Shown here in pieces: positions 1 through 12,879 of a stretch of DNA of 64,000 bases (the first letter of the stretch is position 1; the number at the start of each line of letters is the position of its first letter). The DNA comes from Desmodesmus armatus (lineage: Eukaryota; Chlorophyta; Chlorophyceae; Sphaeropleales; Scenedesmaceae). Location of the stretch: NCBI GenBank assembly GCA_007449985.2, contig VIIQ02000203.1:98193-162192 (forward strand). The letters run 5' to 3'. The notes beneath the pieces are model-generated. The model had not been told where the DNA came from and searched no databases. It was given only the letters and a program-made list of their open reading frames with translations. The translations under genes were made by a program, and so were the position numbers.

Positions 1-77
1 ACATGTTAACTGCAGAAGCAAGGGGGTAAGGGGAACTGACTGTTGGTTGACATGACGTGACCGATGCAGGATCATGG

Positions 78-500
78 TGGGGGTGGTGTGTGTCCACTGG
101 ATGTACCGCAGCGGCACAAACCTGAAACAGCAGGAGCAAGAAAGGGAGAGGGGGCGGGAGGGTTACTTGGGGCGGTGTTATGCGAGGTAGCGTCATTGTG
201 GGGGTGGTGTGCGCCAACTGAATGAACCGCAGCGGAACAAACCTGAACATGACAGAATCCAGGCGGAATTGGGGGGGGGGGGGCATCGCGCAAACATGTC
301 AAGTGTGTGTGTCCCTGCGCGTTGCTGGGTGTGGTTTGAGCTGCACAGGCCTGAAAACAGCAGAAGCAAGGCAGGAAGGGGGCACTCGGGGCTTGTTGAC
401 TGTGGGATCATGTTGCTTGCTGATGAAGGGGGGGGGGTGAAATCATGGTGGGGGTGGTGTGCGTCCAGTGGATGCACCGCAGCGACACAACCCTGGCCAG
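78..500. repeat. Tandem repeat, about 123-bp period
   Basis: The phrase GGGGGTGGTGTG followed by a block ending ACCGCAGCGRMAC recurs near 78, 200 and 446. A weaker copy lies near 323-370, where the shared CTGAAAACAGCAG motif is still visible. Spacing of about 123 bp (or twice that) points to an old tandem array. The copies are separated by G-runs. No convincing exon is seen in 1-600. Confidence 0.6.
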
Positions 501-1539
501 AATGGGGGGAGGGGGGGGGGGGGTACAAACATGTCAAGTGCGGCATGTGCATGTATGTATCCGTGTGCTAGTTTTATGTAAACCATAAAATATACTAGGG
601 GGACGCTTGGCCCCTGAGTGGGGGACGCTGCTCTGGTGTCCCCTGTCCCCCAACCATTTTATGTGCCAGGCCACTCACATAAAATCCAGCAACCTCGACA
701 AAAGGCATCCCCAGGCCCAGCTGCTCCGTACAGAAGCATTAGTAACAAGCCTCAGCATGTCTGCACCGCAGCATATGAATCTGCTGCCCTGGCCAGCACG
801 GTTGCCATCCCTCATGACTCAACCCCCAACTGCACAGCATCAGGACTCCACGAGCCAAGCAGACCTCGCAGTTCTGCACAGAAACATTACGTTTGTCATG
901 GAAGCTACATTCGACTTGTTCCCAGCGTGTTTGTCTGTGATACTGTTGATGTTGACCTTGCTGATCTGTGACTGAGTTTGCAACATGTGCCGTTTTCAGT
1001 AGCTGCTGTTTAGAATGATAGCACGTAAGCAAAACGATACATCAGGCATTGAATGCAAGCCGCGGGTAGCGCAGCTTGGCTGCCCCCTCTCAAATGTACT
1101 GCTGATGGATTGGTTTGAGCAGTGACTGCCTAAAGGCAGCCCTGTGCCTCTCGCCTCACGTATGGATGTGCTGACATTATGTCTTATAACACAAGCTATC
1201 TGGCAGCCCATGCAGCGGCGTGTCTGGTGCGGAACGGGGTGTCCCCAAAAGCGTCCCCTGCCCTTAGTTGGGACCCGTCCCCCAGGCGTCCGCCAACCTA
1301 TTTTATGTATGAAGCGCAAAAGGCGGGAGGGGGGGGGGCACAAACAGGCAAGCACACTCGGCCAGGTGAGCGGCTGAGGTTTGGGAATTGGGGGCGGTAA
1401 GCCCATGTTTCCAGCTCGCCAGCCCCTCCGTGCCTGATTCATCACCCAGCCAACAACCCACACGTCATCCCCCCAGCACCCTCCTCCCTGACCCTGCGCC
1501 ACCATGCCGCATTGGGGGCCCCAATGCCCCCTTCACCAA

Positions 1540-2170
1540 CAGCGCATGCCCTCTATCATGCATGCCAGTACCAGCGCATGTAGCCAGCCGCCACCCTGAA
1601 CAGCACAAACACCCTATGTGTGGTGTCACACGGGGCCTATGACCTGGTCAGGTGCAACTTGCTCAGTGCCTGGTCAAAACACCCCCCCCCTGCCGTCAGG
1701 GTCTCTATTATACCTCGCGCTCCCCCACACCCCTTCAACAACAGTATTGCACGCCCTGTCTCTGGCCTGTCTATGCAGTGCATGAAGCCAGCCATATCCG
1801 AACAGGTCAAACACCCTCTGTATGGCGTTGCCGGGGGCCTTTGACATCTGGGTTGCAACTTGCTCAATCCGTGCTAGAAAACCCCTCTCACACTGTTCCT
1901 CCCTCCATCTTCCCTCCTGTTCCCCCCCCCCCTCCTCTGATGAGCCGGCCCTGGCTCTGAACCCCGGACCTTACCCCCCGAACCCTACCCCCCCCCCCTC
2001 CCTCCTGCCCCCCGCCCTCTATCAAGACATTGCCCAAGTGCCAGCATCGCATTCCCTGTTACTGCCCTGCCGATGCAGTGCATGAAGCTAGTCGTACCGG
2101 AACAGGTCAAAGAACCACTGTACAGCACAAGCGGTACTTCGACCTGGTCAGGTGCAACTTGCACAACACA
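1540..2170. repeat. Three diverged copies of a roughly 90-bp block
   Basis: A block containing GTGCATGAAGC, then a motif like GAACAGGTCAAA, then GGTGCAACTTGC appears near 1556-1660, 1770-1865 and 2070-2165. Given the pattern elsewhere in the window, these may be decayed copies of a minus-strand exon edge, but I could not fix a reading frame. The rest of 600-2100 shows C-rich spacers and no supportable gene. Confidence 0.45.
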
Positions 2171-2720
2171 CACTGAACAGGTGTTGCCTGCACTTCCAGC
2201 AGATAGTCTGTAGCAACGGCCACCCTATCAATGAGTGCCAGCAGCACATTGCAGTTGTACTGCACTACGTCACTGCAACTTGGTACTAAACACTTTATGG
2301 TCACACTGCAGATCACACAAAAAGCCCCCGATCCCAGAACCGTACTCACAGTCATCCTCCCCACAACATCAACACAGGCGTGGCCTGCACTTCCAGCAGA
2401 TAGTCTGTAGCAAAACCTACCCCATGAATCAGTGCCAGCAGCACATTGCACTGGTACTGCACCGGGGCACTATGATTGTGACGTGTACGGTGCATGACCA
2501 CAAAATGGTTAAAGATGCCCACACCCCACAGCCCCCCCCCCCCCCCACCCAGAAAAAACACTCACAGTCGTCCTCCCCACGACATCACCACGGGTGTGGC
2601 CTGCAGTTCCAGCAGATAGTCTGTAGCGAAGGCCACACCATGAATGAGCGCCAGCAGTACATTGCAGTTGTACTGCAGTGTGCGCAGTAGTATGATTGTG
2701 AAACATGTAGTGGATGACCA
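2160..2720 (-). repeat. Partial copies of the membrane-protein exon
   Basis: Three further copies of the 3' half of the 2810-2985 exon occur at about 2160-2250, 2340-2470 and 2556-2690. Each encodes the core TDYLLEVQATPV or a close variant (LELQATPV in one), and two are followed by an ACTCAC donor sequence (plus-strand view). Spacing is about 200-250 bp. The copy nearest the real exon is the best preserved. They look like tandem duplications of exon end plus intron start. Confidence 0.65.
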
Positions 2721-2809
2721 CGATGGAAACCATGCATAGACCCTCAAGCTTCCTACCCCCCTCCTCCATTCCCAACCCCGTCCCACCCTCCTCCCCAAAC
2801 CCCACTCAC

Positions 2810-3794
<985 letters not shown>

Positions 3795-4144
3795 CAGCAC
3801 CCAACAGCACAGGCAGAACGTCAAGGACAGAGCACTGCAGCAGCAGCAGCAGCAGCAGCAGACGGCATTCAAGACGTCACAATTTCAACAGCTGCATTGA
3901 GACTGACAACTTTGGCCAACCTGCTGCAATGGTACGCCATGCGGAAGGAGCACTGACTCAACCGGGGGGGGGGGGGGGCAGCCTGTCACCCCCAAAGACA
4001 CAGCCACCCACCACCACCATCCGACACATGGAAAGTCCATTAGCACATGGCATGTGAACAAACAGGGAGGCATTTGTGACCCAGCTGCTGTGGTGCTGCC
4101 TGCTCACCCACCTAATGGCTTACTGCTGGGACACTGCCTTCGCA

Positions 4145-4180
<36 letters not shown>

Positions 4181-4425
4181 AGTTCTGGAAGCAGGACTGC
4201 AACGTGTCACAATGCAGCAGCCATCACCAACAGCCTGGCAGCTGCCAGCAGCACAGTATGGCCACTGCTATCGCAGGTTGCTGACACTCCACTACAGGAC
4301 CCCCCCCCCCTCTTGTCCAACACCGCCAACACCTGACTGCTGCTGCATAGGGCCGCACCACAGCTGCCCCCAGGCGTGGGCAAGTCACCCAGCCCAGAGG
4401 ACTCACTGCCAGCAGTCGCATCAGG

Positions 4426-4550
4426 CACACCCTGCCGCACTGCTACAGCCTTCAGGGGGGCTTCGTACCTAGCTAAAGAGACCGCACCGGCGCAGTCTCT
4501 TGAGCTAGATACGAAGCCTCCTAATGGCTGTTGCAGTGCGGCAGGGTGTG
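4426..4550. repeat. Long hairpin, about 57-bp arms, 12-bp loop
   Basis: The left arm 4426-4482 (CACACCCTGCCGCACTGC...AAAGAGAC) and the right arm 4495-4550 (GTCTCTTGAGC...GGCAGGGTGTG) are reverse complements with only a few mismatches. The 12-bp loop is CGCACCGGCGCA. It is compact enough to be a small-RNA precursor or a foldback element; nothing in it is coding. Confidence 0.85.
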
Positions 4551-5841
4551 CAGCGCCCGTCAGTCCCAGACGCCTGATACAAATTACGTAAAACCACGTA
4601 CTGCACACACCCTTGCTCTCCCCTTGACAAGAGCAGGCTCCTTGATGTTGAGTGACTGCCACAACAAAGGCCTGCTGCTGCTGCTGCTGCTGCTGTTGCT
4701 GTTGCTGTTGCTGTTGGAGAAAGCCCTTGTCCGCCCCTGTTGGTGCTGTTGAGCCCCTGAGGCCATTGCCCAACCCACAAACACAGCATGAATACGCCCC
4801 CCCCCCCCACTCCCCCCCCCCCCCCCCCCCCACCCCCCACCCCCCACCCCCCCACCCCAGCTGCTGCTCTTGCGAGCCAACTCAGCGAGCCACCTCAGAG
4901 ATGACGCCATCACTTCCAGCTGGGCTGCAACAGCCTGGCAGAAGCCAAGCCTACATGTGAGTGTTTCCAACCAAAGCACATCCCCGCCTACACCTGCTTT
5001 CACAACTGAGTTAAAGGAGCTTCCACACTGCAGCATGGGCGGGTGCGGTGGGTGTGGTGGGGGTGGGGGGGTGCCTGACACACCCCACCTACCGTACTCC
5101 CCAGCAGTCCCCTGCAGTCAAGCACTCACCCAACATACGCCCTGCCAGAGGTGCTGACGTCGCCAGTGCAGACTGTGAGTACATAACCTCCGTTCGTATG
5201 TCCTGCCGGGCGTAGCTGCGGGTCCCATGCTGCTTGTGGGAGCCTGCAACAGGAGAGCCCATCTCTGCTACTGCTGTCCCCCAAAGATCGCGCTGATCAT
5301 CGTCCCGACACCTTCAAAGCACATATGTGCTCATTAAGATAAGCAGCGGTATATCGTGCGTTCTGGTGGGCGAAAACAGAGTGGAAGGGACCCGCTGCGA
5401 ACCGACTGCGAGTATGACACTGCCCTTCCGACCCAGACGTCGAACCAAGCTTACGAAACTTTCTCTGAAAGCCCAAATGAAACGGTCGTATGCCGGGTTG
5501 CCGGGAAACGCTGAAACGCCCGATCTGGCAGTTACGAGCAACTTTCGGTCTGTGAGGAATGCACACAGTAACAGCGACTTGTGGAGGTGCGCAGCAGCTG
5601 ATATGCCTGAACGCTCCATTCCCGCAACAAACTCAGTGCATTCTCCCATCTGTTCGTGCAACCGGTAATTAATGATCTGGATCACTGTCTGCACAGTTCC
5701 AGTTGCAGTTGCTGCCATCCGTTGCTTGCAGCCTCTGCAGAGCGCTCCGTCTCTCTGATAACATTTATTCAATCATCCCCAGCACTGCCAGCTTCCCGCA
5801 CCTCAAATCCTTTGGCCTAGACCTGTCAGGGCCTGGCAAGC
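4551..5841. other. Intergenic or 5' region left of the LOG gene
   Basis: It holds a CTG/TTG tract (about 4672-4714) and an almost pure C block (about 4797-4857). A minus-strand segment at about 4857-4960 reads as a possible exon (LEVMASSLRWLAELARK). An open minus-strand frame from an ATG near 5718 down to 5314 (start MAATATGTVQTVIQ) could be a 5' exon of the minus-strand gene, divergent from LOG. I cannot link it to other exons. 5773-5841 is presumably the LOG 5' leader; no clear core promoter is visible. Confidence 0.3.
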
Positions 5842-6896
5842 ATGACCATCAAGCGTGTGTGTGTGTTCTGTGGCTCTAAGCACGGCGTCAGGTGTGTTCA
5901 AGCTACATTGTATTGGAACTATCTGTTTGGTTGCCAGGTTTTCAAGCCCAACATCCTGATTGAATCAGCAGGTGTGGTGGTGGGGGGTGCGAGGAATGCT
6001 GGGTGACACTGCCGAGGCCTGTCTGGAGAGGGTCAGCTTGCCAAATGGGCTGAGCAGGGGGCTGATAGCAGTGAAACTGGTGTAATGGTTCACTGGTGGG
6101 TGCATTGAGCCTTACAACCCACAAAAGCAAGACCCATGCCCTCACACCCCCCGCCCTTTCTTTCCCCTTCAACCCCTGTCTCAGCCCCTGCCTACCTCCA
6201 CCACCACCCCTCCTTTATTTCCCCCCCCCCCCCACCCAAGTCCTCAGGCCAGGTTACACAGAGGCAGCCCGTCAGCTAGGTCGAGTGATGGTGTCAAAGG
6301 AGCTTGGCTTGGTGTATGGAGGGGCAACAGTGGGCCTCACAATCCACAAAATCTAGACCCCTGCCCTCAAGCTTCACCCCCCCCCCCTTCCTTCACCGCC
6401 TGTCTTAGCCCCCTGCCCACCACCACCACTCCTCCTGAATTACATATCCCACCCCATTATTCAGGCCAGGTTACACAGAGGCAGCCCGTCAGCTAGGTCG
6501 AGTGATGGTGTCAAAGGAGCTTGGCTTGGTGTATGGAGGGGGCACAGTGGGCCTCACAATCCACAAGAGCGATACCCCTGCCCTCAAGATCCCCCCCCCC
6601 TTTCCTCCTTCACCCCCTGCCCCCCCCCCCCCTGCCCCCCGAACCTCAGGCCAGGTTACACAGAGGCAGCCAGGCAGCTTGGTCGAGTGATGGTGGCAAA
6701 GGAGCTTGGTCTGGTGTATGGAGGGGGCACAGTGGGCCTCATGGGGGAGCTGGCCAGGACAGTTCAGGATGGCCTGGGGCCACAGGCTGTGCTGGGAGTG
6801 ATCCCCAAGGCATTGACACCGAGGGAAATCAGCAATGAGTTAATTGGAGATACAAAGGTGGGTAGTGTTTGTGTGCCTGGAGGGGGGGGGGTCTGC

Positions 6897-6961
<65 letters not shown>

Positions 6962-7674
6962 GGGGTTAATTTGTGGGCGGGTGGCAGCATTGCAAAGCAC
7001 AACGGGCCTCATGGGGGAGCTGGCCGAGACTGTGCAAGACGGCCTGGGGCCACAGGCTGTGCTACTAGTAGCCCTGATCCCCAAGGCGTTGACGCCAAGC
7101 AATGAGCTCATCGGAGACACTAAGGTGGGTGTTGTTGTGTGCCTGGAGGGGGGGTCCTGCAAGCAGCAGCAGCAGCACGGCAGCAACAGCAGCAGGAGAT
7201 AAATTGTGGGCTGCTGGCAGCATTGCAAAGCACACCGACCCTATTAGGAGCTGGCCAGGACAGTTCAGGATGGCCTGGGGCCACAGGCTGTGCTGGGAGT
7301 GATCCCCAAGGCATTGACACCAACAGAGATCAGCAATGACCTGATTGGAGATGCGAATGTGGGTGTGCTGTTGTGCGGAGGGGGGGAGGGAGAGGGGGGT
7401 TGCAAGCCGCCGCCGCCGCAGCAGCAGCAGCAGCAGCAGCAGGACATAAACTGTGGCGGGTGACAGCATTGCAAAGACACCGGGCCTCGTTGGGGAGCTG
7501 GCCAGGACTTTACAGGATGACATGGGCCCACAGGCTGTGCTACTAGTAGCCCTGATCCCCAAGGCATTGACGCCAAGGGAAATCAGCAATGAGCTCATCG
7601 AAGACACGAAGGTGGGTTGTGTATGTGACTATGGAGGATAGTGGGAGGTGTGTGTGTGGGGGGGGGGGGCTACA

Positions 7675-7705
<31 letters not shown>

Positions 7706-9244
7706 AGAGATGAATTGGGGCCGGGTGGCAGCATTGCAAGCACTGTGGGCGTGATGGGACAGCCAGTCAGGGCTGTACAGGCAGTCCAGGGGCCACAGGT
7801 AGTTGGGGGGGGGGGACCTCCGCAAGCAGCAACAGCATGAGGTCAGATGGGGGCCCCTTGGAGTCGCACTGAGCACAACTTTTGGTTGGTCAAACCCATT
7901 GCTGCAGGTCGTGGGTAACAGGCATGCAATGCTCAGTTCGCGGAGATCATCCACCCTCTTTGACTTCAACCCTTCCAAACTCTCTCTGTTTTTAACCCAC
8001 CCCCCTCCCAGATCGTTGGTGACATGCATGAGCGCAAGGCTATGATGGCGCGGCATGCAGACGCCTTCGTGGCCATGCCAGGAGGCTTTGGCACACTGGA
8101 GGAGCTGCTGGAGGTGTGTGGCTCAGGGGCGGAGTGGGAAGGGGGGGGGGGGGAAGCCCAGGATATGGGTAGAGGAATGGGATGGGAGGGGGGGGGGTCA
8201 TGCAGTGGGCAGACGCGGGTGGCCTCTGGAGACATTGCTGGACGTATGGGCAGAACGCCCAAGGGGTTGCTGCAAGGGTCGCTCCCGCTCCATGTCCGTG
8301 CAAAGTGTAGTTCTGCAATTGACGGGGACAAAGTGGGTTTGATAGTGATGTTGGAATGCACGGGCCGTTGGTTGGTGGTGTGATGCGTGGGGAGGACGGG
8401 CAACGCTCAACCATGCGGAACATGGAGGGGCAGTGCAGTCACTGCTCGGCTTGAACTGCAGTGCATCAATCAGCCATGGGGAAGGAGTTGGCTTGGGGCC
8501 TGGGCAAACATGGGGGGGCGCAACTTGCTGCCAGGCCATCAGGGCAGGCTTCGTACGGGGCAATGCACGCGCAGTGTGGCCACATGGAAATGGAGACAAA
8601 CATATGTATGCATGTATGACAGGGATAGTCAGCAACAGCGTTGTTTGTGTGGGCTGCTGCTTTGTGTACAGCCGCCGTACCAGGCTGAGCTTGGGCCAAG
8701 CCGATGCAATCCTGTTGTGTTTGCATCTGCAGGTCATCACGTGGCAGCAGTTGGGGTTCCACCAGAAGCCCATTGGTCTGCTCAACACTGAGGGCTTCTT
8801 TGACCATTGCTCAAGGCCTTTGACAGCTTCATAGCGGAGGTAAGCTACAGTTTGCAGTATAGTATCTGGCACCACAAGCCGTGCAACCCGCAAGGGAGCC
8901 AGGGGCTCATGGGGAAGCTACAGCAGTGACTTTGAGAGAGTTGGGTGGGTGCAGTCGGGGAGTTACGAGGCAGCAGAAGGGGGCAGGGGCCAAAATCAGA
9001 CGTCCACGAGGAAACATTGTGCGATGTCTTGGATCTGGACAAGATGTTGTGTGTTGGCAAACTTCACTCCACACACCCAATGTGCAGGCTGCCCCACATC
9101 ATCATCCTCACACCAACATACGCAGCTCAGCTTTCTTCATGTCTGCCCCCCCCCCCCCACCACCACCACCACCACCCGTTCGTTGCAGGGTATTATCATG
9201 CGGGCCCATGTCAGACCTTGCCCCCCCCCACCCCCCCCCCCCAC

Positions 9245-9327
<83 letters not shown>

Positions 9328-9748
9328 AAGCCGATCAGCGCCCAACTCACTCCATCCCCCCCCCTTGCGCTCGCACACGCAAGGTTTTTTCAGGCAAGAG
9401 CACAGCGTGACTGTTGGTGTTGGTCAGTAATATGCCTGAGGAGCTGGTGGGCTACTGTTGCTATCCAACACACTCAATATGCTACCTTGGACACCCCCCC
9501 CCAGCTGAACACCATCATTCGTGAGTGCCGTGCACTGACCTGCTTGCCCCCCCCCCCCCCCCCCCGGGGCGTAACTGCAGGGTTTCATCAGGCAGGAGCA
9601 CAACAACGTGCTGGTCAGCGACAAGCCCGAAGAGCTGGTGGGTCTGCTGCAGGCCTGGAGCCCACCAGCCAGCAACGTACTGGCTGATGCAGCCAGCAGG
9701 GCAGCAGCAGTTGGGGCGGACATCAGCAAACCCTCATATGATGCGTGA
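5842..9748 (+). CDS. LOG: LOG-type cytokinin riboside 5'-monophosphate phosphoribohydrolase
   Basis: LOG enzymes release free cytokinin bases from cytokinin nucleotides. Five exons give a protein of about 211 residues, the normal LOG length. Exon 1 (5842-5891) encodes [12 protein letters not shown]. Exon 2 (6650-6857) encodes [10 protein letters not shown], the [12 protein letters not shown] nucleotide loop and VIPKAL. Exon 3 (8012-8113) carries DMHERKAMM and the family signature PGGFGTLEE. Exon 4 (8733-8839) starts [18 protein letters not shown]. Exon 5 (9581-9748) ends PSYDA-stop. All junctions have GT/AG and keep phase. Exon 4 lacks one T near 8805-8810: the frame breaks after FFDH and resumes as KAFDSFIAE, so this copy is either mutated or carries an assembly error. 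The introns hold many partial copies of exons 2 and 5. Family assignment is firm; substrate is inferred. Confidence 0.88.
6248..6560 (+). repeat. Two upstream decoy copies of LOG exon 2 (first half)
   Basis: Copies starting at 6248 and 6465 repeat the exon 2 acceptor (TCAG/GCCAGGTTACAC) and the coding sequence from [10 protein letters not shown] through VYGGATVGL or VYGGGTVGL. They then run into ACAATCCACAA, a sequence absent from the intact exon at 6650, and lose the MGELA continuation. Both would be used by a spliceosome as acceptors but lead to early stops. Spacing is about 217 and 185 bp. Confidence 0.85.
6999..7799 (+). repeat. Four downstream copies of LOG exon 2 (second half)
   Basis: Copies of the segment [17 protein letters not shown]...ELIGDTK with its GTGGGT donor lie at about 7004-7124, 7243-7360 and 7477-7612. 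A fourth, more decayed copy lies at 7747-7799. Each unit of about 235-240 bp also carries a G-run and a CAG tract (for example 6897-6961). Two copies contain an extra LLVA or similar insertion before LIPKAL. No copy has a clear acceptor at its left edge. Confidence 0.85.
9247..9321. repeat. (AC)n microsatellite in the last LOG intron
   Basis: An almost uninterrupted AC dinucleotide tract of about 75 bp, preceded by C-runs, lies between LOG exons 4 and 5. Confidence 0.95.
9378..9462 (+). repeat. Decayed copy of the last LOG exon
   Basis: The sequence GGTTTTTTCAGGCAAGAGCA and onward matches the start of exon 5 (GGTTTCATCAGGCAGGAGCA), and a block encoding PEELVG recurs, but indels and a stop break it. 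It sits about 200 bp before the intact exon, the same arrangement as the exon 2 decoys. Confidence 0.75.
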
Positions 9749-9783
9749 TGGGGCAAGGCGGTGATGCATGTGTGTTGGTAGTA

Positions 9784-10030
9784 ATGGTTGTGAGACAGTG
9801 CCCGGAATTGGGGAGGTAGCAAGATTTCCTGTGGAGACACTGGGAACACACAAAGATGGGAACACAGAACACAATGTAACTAGCACTGGGTCCCCCACCG
9901 CCACCCCAGGCAACGAAAGCCTAACAAAGCAACCTCACAGTACAATAGAAGGCGTCCAGCTTTAAGCTGTGAGTCCAGCAGCCCCATCAAGCCTAGTAGG
10001 ATTACCTGCAAGCAGCACCGCCACCGCGCA
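9784..10030 (+). repeat. Dispersed repeat, copy 1 (inverted partner near 63 kb)
   Basis: From GAGACAGTGCCCGGAATTGG through ACCTGCAAGCAGCACC this stretch of about 245 bp matches, in reverse complement, 62863-63087. A 30-bp fragment with the same end (CAGTGCCCGGAACCGGGGAGG) is also at 42173-42202. The shared end suggests a transposed family with a defined terminus. Frames open across it in both copies are probably fortuitous. Confidence 0.8.
9875..9879 (+). promoter_or_regulatory. Candidate TGTAA polyadenylation signal of LOG
   Basis: TGTAA occurs about 127 bp after the LOG stop. TGTAA is the usual poly(A) signal in Chlamydomonas and relatives. It lies within a dispersed repeat that also occurs near 62.9 kb. 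Confidence 0.4.
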
Positions 10031-10813
10031 GCGAGCGTCAGGAACAGCCCACCAGGATGCCAGGAAGGAGCATGTAGGCACAAGGGGGGAGGGTGGGGGT
10101 CCTCCCCCACCCCCAGCGTAGGCTGGCAGCACCAAGTAGGCCGTCACCGTGGGACCTGAACAGGCACAGCAGACAGAAACAACACAGGACAGGCGGGGCA
10201 CACAAAAAACAGACAGCCGGGCGGCAAAGAGCACAAGGCACAAGAAAAACCACCCTGCCACCCAAAATTTAACGCAGCACGGTGTGAAGTTAACCACCAA
10301 CGGGGCAAGAAGCCCCGCCGTTGCTAAACGGTGGTACTGACACTGCTACAGGAACGCACCGGGCGCAGCCCAAAGAGAGATAGGCTTAAGAGATATGCAT
10401 ATGTGTATGAGTGACAGCAGAGGTTTCATGTAAGTGAGTGGGCACAAGGGGAAGAGAGGGTAGGAAGAAGATGCGGGGCGGGCGCCGTAGCGGTCCCCAC
10501 CCCCAGCGTGGCCCAGTGTCCCTGCATCAAGCACAAGACAAGGGGAGGGGAGCAAGGCAGTGTAACACAAGGTGGGGAGGGGGTGGGAAGGGGGGTGGAC
10601 CATGCAGAGGCGACTGATGAGGTGGGTGGACCGATCCGGGTGGCTGGTTTCAGCAGTGCTTGATGATTGTGATTCTGTTCATGAAACTGCTGGTTGTCCG
10701 TTGGCTACCTCACGAGCTTCGGGCTCCCTTGTGGATTGTACGGCTTTGGTCGTGCCAAATGCTGTATCTGTATCTGTAACTGAAAAGAGTCCAAAGTCAT
10801 ATGTTCCAAGAGT
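10031..10813. other. Non-coding stretch left of the reverse transcriptase remnant
   Basis: No exon is supported here. A short phrase CCCACCCCCAGCGT is shared by 10108-10121 and about 10495-10508. The region may be the 3' untranslated part of the retroelement, since it lies downstream of the RT frame. Confidence 0.3.
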
Positions 10814-12564
10814 TCAAGAATCACGGACGGCCGCCACAACATCATTCCACAAAGGGTCCACGGAAATGTCGCCATAAGTGTCAAAATGACGGGACAAAAA
10901 CCGACAAAGAATCTTGAACAACGAAGACCGAACGTGCCCGCGCTTTTCCAGGTTCACAATGCACCGGGCTGCCTCCTCCACAAAGTTAGACCTGTCCATA
11001 ATGATGGTGCTGAAGCAAAACAACTGCCCGTGCAAGACGTTTGGGCCCACGCGCGCTGAGACTGCGCTAGCAACATGAACGTAACCCACCACAGGAATGT
11101 CAGCATAGCAAGACTCCCGGCGTTTGTCATACAAGTGTGTAGTGCTGCAAACCCGTCCGTCAACCACCTGTGACACGATGCGGATGTCCAAGGTGGGGTA
11201 GCCCCAAATGTCCCCTGGCACCCGCGCCAACTCCAAAACCTCCGGCCCTGGGTAGATGCCAGTGATGGCGCCCCCGGCAATAGATTAGCTGTCATACCAC
11301 AAGAACGGTAACAAGCGGTTGGGACCAAATGTGAAATCGTCAACAAAGCGAGCCATAAACCGAAAACAGCGCCAGACATAACGTGCCACGTCACCAAGGC
11401 GGTGTGGGGGTACATGCGCCCCCACCCAAGCTGGTGTCGGGCTGGTATCAGAAAAAAAAGCCTCAGCATAAGTGTCGCCGTCCTGATTGGGCGGGTGAGC
11501 CTCCACCAGACCGGCAAGCCGCTCAACAAAGGAGACCTCATAGGAGTACAAGAAATAATTAGCCATGTACACAGCCGGGTTTATACCCATGGGGATACCC
11601 ATAGTCTGCTGAAACACAGTGTCCCCCAGCCGCACGTAAGAGTTACACACCAGTAGCTGCAAAACTGCCTTAGCCCCGGCTCTATCAAACATGTAGCAGG
11701 CGCCCTTCTGCTTGTGTTTACCCAACCGCACGCCCTGTAGTCCAACCGCACGCCCTGTAGTCCAGTGCCAACCCGCTTGTCCCGGTACACCAACAAAACG
11801 GGCGTGCTTGGATGGCGATCCCAAGCCGTGTCCACCACCCAATCTAAAATAGTCAGCAAAGGAGTATGGGGGATGTTGGTGTAAAGGCGCATAAAATCTG
11901 CTCCCTGCCAACCCCCGCCCGCTACAAAATCTGCCTCTGACACCCTGGCGGAGTTGAAGCGAGCCACCAATTTTGTCAACTGGTGGCTGGCAGAAATGTA
12001 CCAAGGTGGCACATCGCTCCCTACACCTCCAATCCGCTGTACTGTGGTCTGCCATATACCCTAAACATCGTCATACAAGGCACGTAGCAAGGCTGTGGTC
12101 CACACAGCTGGCTCCCTTAGTGCATTGATGCGACAGCATGCAAAAAACCGGAAAGCATACGGTGATTTATGAAGTTTAATAAGGCCAGCCGCATAAGGGA
12201 CGTCTGACATGGTAGATGCAAACGCCTGCGGATCCAAATGGTCATACATCCTAGGCGCCAATGCCGCGACCTGCGGGCGAAGGGCCTGTTCAACATCAAA
12301 CCCTGCTGGCATGCGTGTGTAGTAAGTGCTATGGTCCAGGTCCTCCAAAACGGTCTGTAAATACAGTTTCTTGCAGCACACAACGTAGTTGTTACCCAGC
12401 TTGTCAGCGGTGGTGACAATAAACTGTGCATGCAAGGCTGACAATGCGCGGTCATATGAGAACTCCCAAGGTTGGAACCTGGTATCCGCCTGGTGTGGCC
12501 GAGAGCTCGTGGAGACCACCTGTCCATTTTCAAACCGGGCCTCACCCTCAAGCACAGCAGACAA
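10814..12564 (-). pseudogene. Decayed reverse transcriptase of a retroelement
   Basis: Reading from 12564 down: TTADKLGNNYVVCCKKLYL and GLIKLHKSP (12.1-12.5 kb) resemble the segment before the RT core in Penelope-like and related elements. GADFMRLYTNIPH (about 11.9 kb) carries the first catalytic Asp. QQTMGIPMGINPAVYMANYF (about 11.6 kb) is the substrate-contact motif. FMARFVDDF (about 11.3 kb) is the YxDD-type catalytic box. HLYDKRRES and FLSRHFDTYGD (10.8-11.2 kb) match the C-terminal part of the same family. The frame is broken by an in-frame TAG (12061-12063), a 20-bp duplication (11722-11761) and a TAA near 11285. Lineage is uncertain; Penelope-like is my best guess. No endonuclease domain was seen. 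Confidence 0.8.
11722..11761. repeat. 20-bp tandem duplication that breaks the RT frame
   Basis: CCAACCGCACGCCCTGTAGT is present twice in a row (11722-11741 and 11742-11761). Twenty bases shift the frame by two. The RT reading frame is in one phase to the right and another phase to the left of this point, so this duplication explains the frame change. Confidence 0.9.
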
Positions 12565-12662
12565 AGGTAGTAATGGTTGACTGGTGGTGATGATGTCAGA
12601 GTTTGGGTCAGACGATACGCCGGCTGTGCATTGTGGCGTTGATGACGGGACAAGGTCGGTTT

Positions 12663-12733
12663 GGATTCAGTTTCGTGACGCAAAGGCATTTTTACAGTGG
12701 ATTCAGTTTCGTGACGCAAAGGCATTTTGCAGG
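12663..12733. repeat. 36-bp tandem duplication
   Basis: GGATTCAGTTTCGTGACGCA and following bases occur at 12663 and again at 12699. It lies just upstream of the RT remnant, in its presumed 5' part. Confidence 0.85.
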
Positions 12734-12879
12734 ACAAAATGGGATGATGGAGGGCAACATAGCATTGCGACGACACCATTGGCATCCACACATCAGCCAA
12801 GCTTTGAAGAAGATGTGTCTAGCTGCCTTCAAACCGCCGCCCTCATCAATGTCTTTGCCTGCACGCCCCATGGCATGGG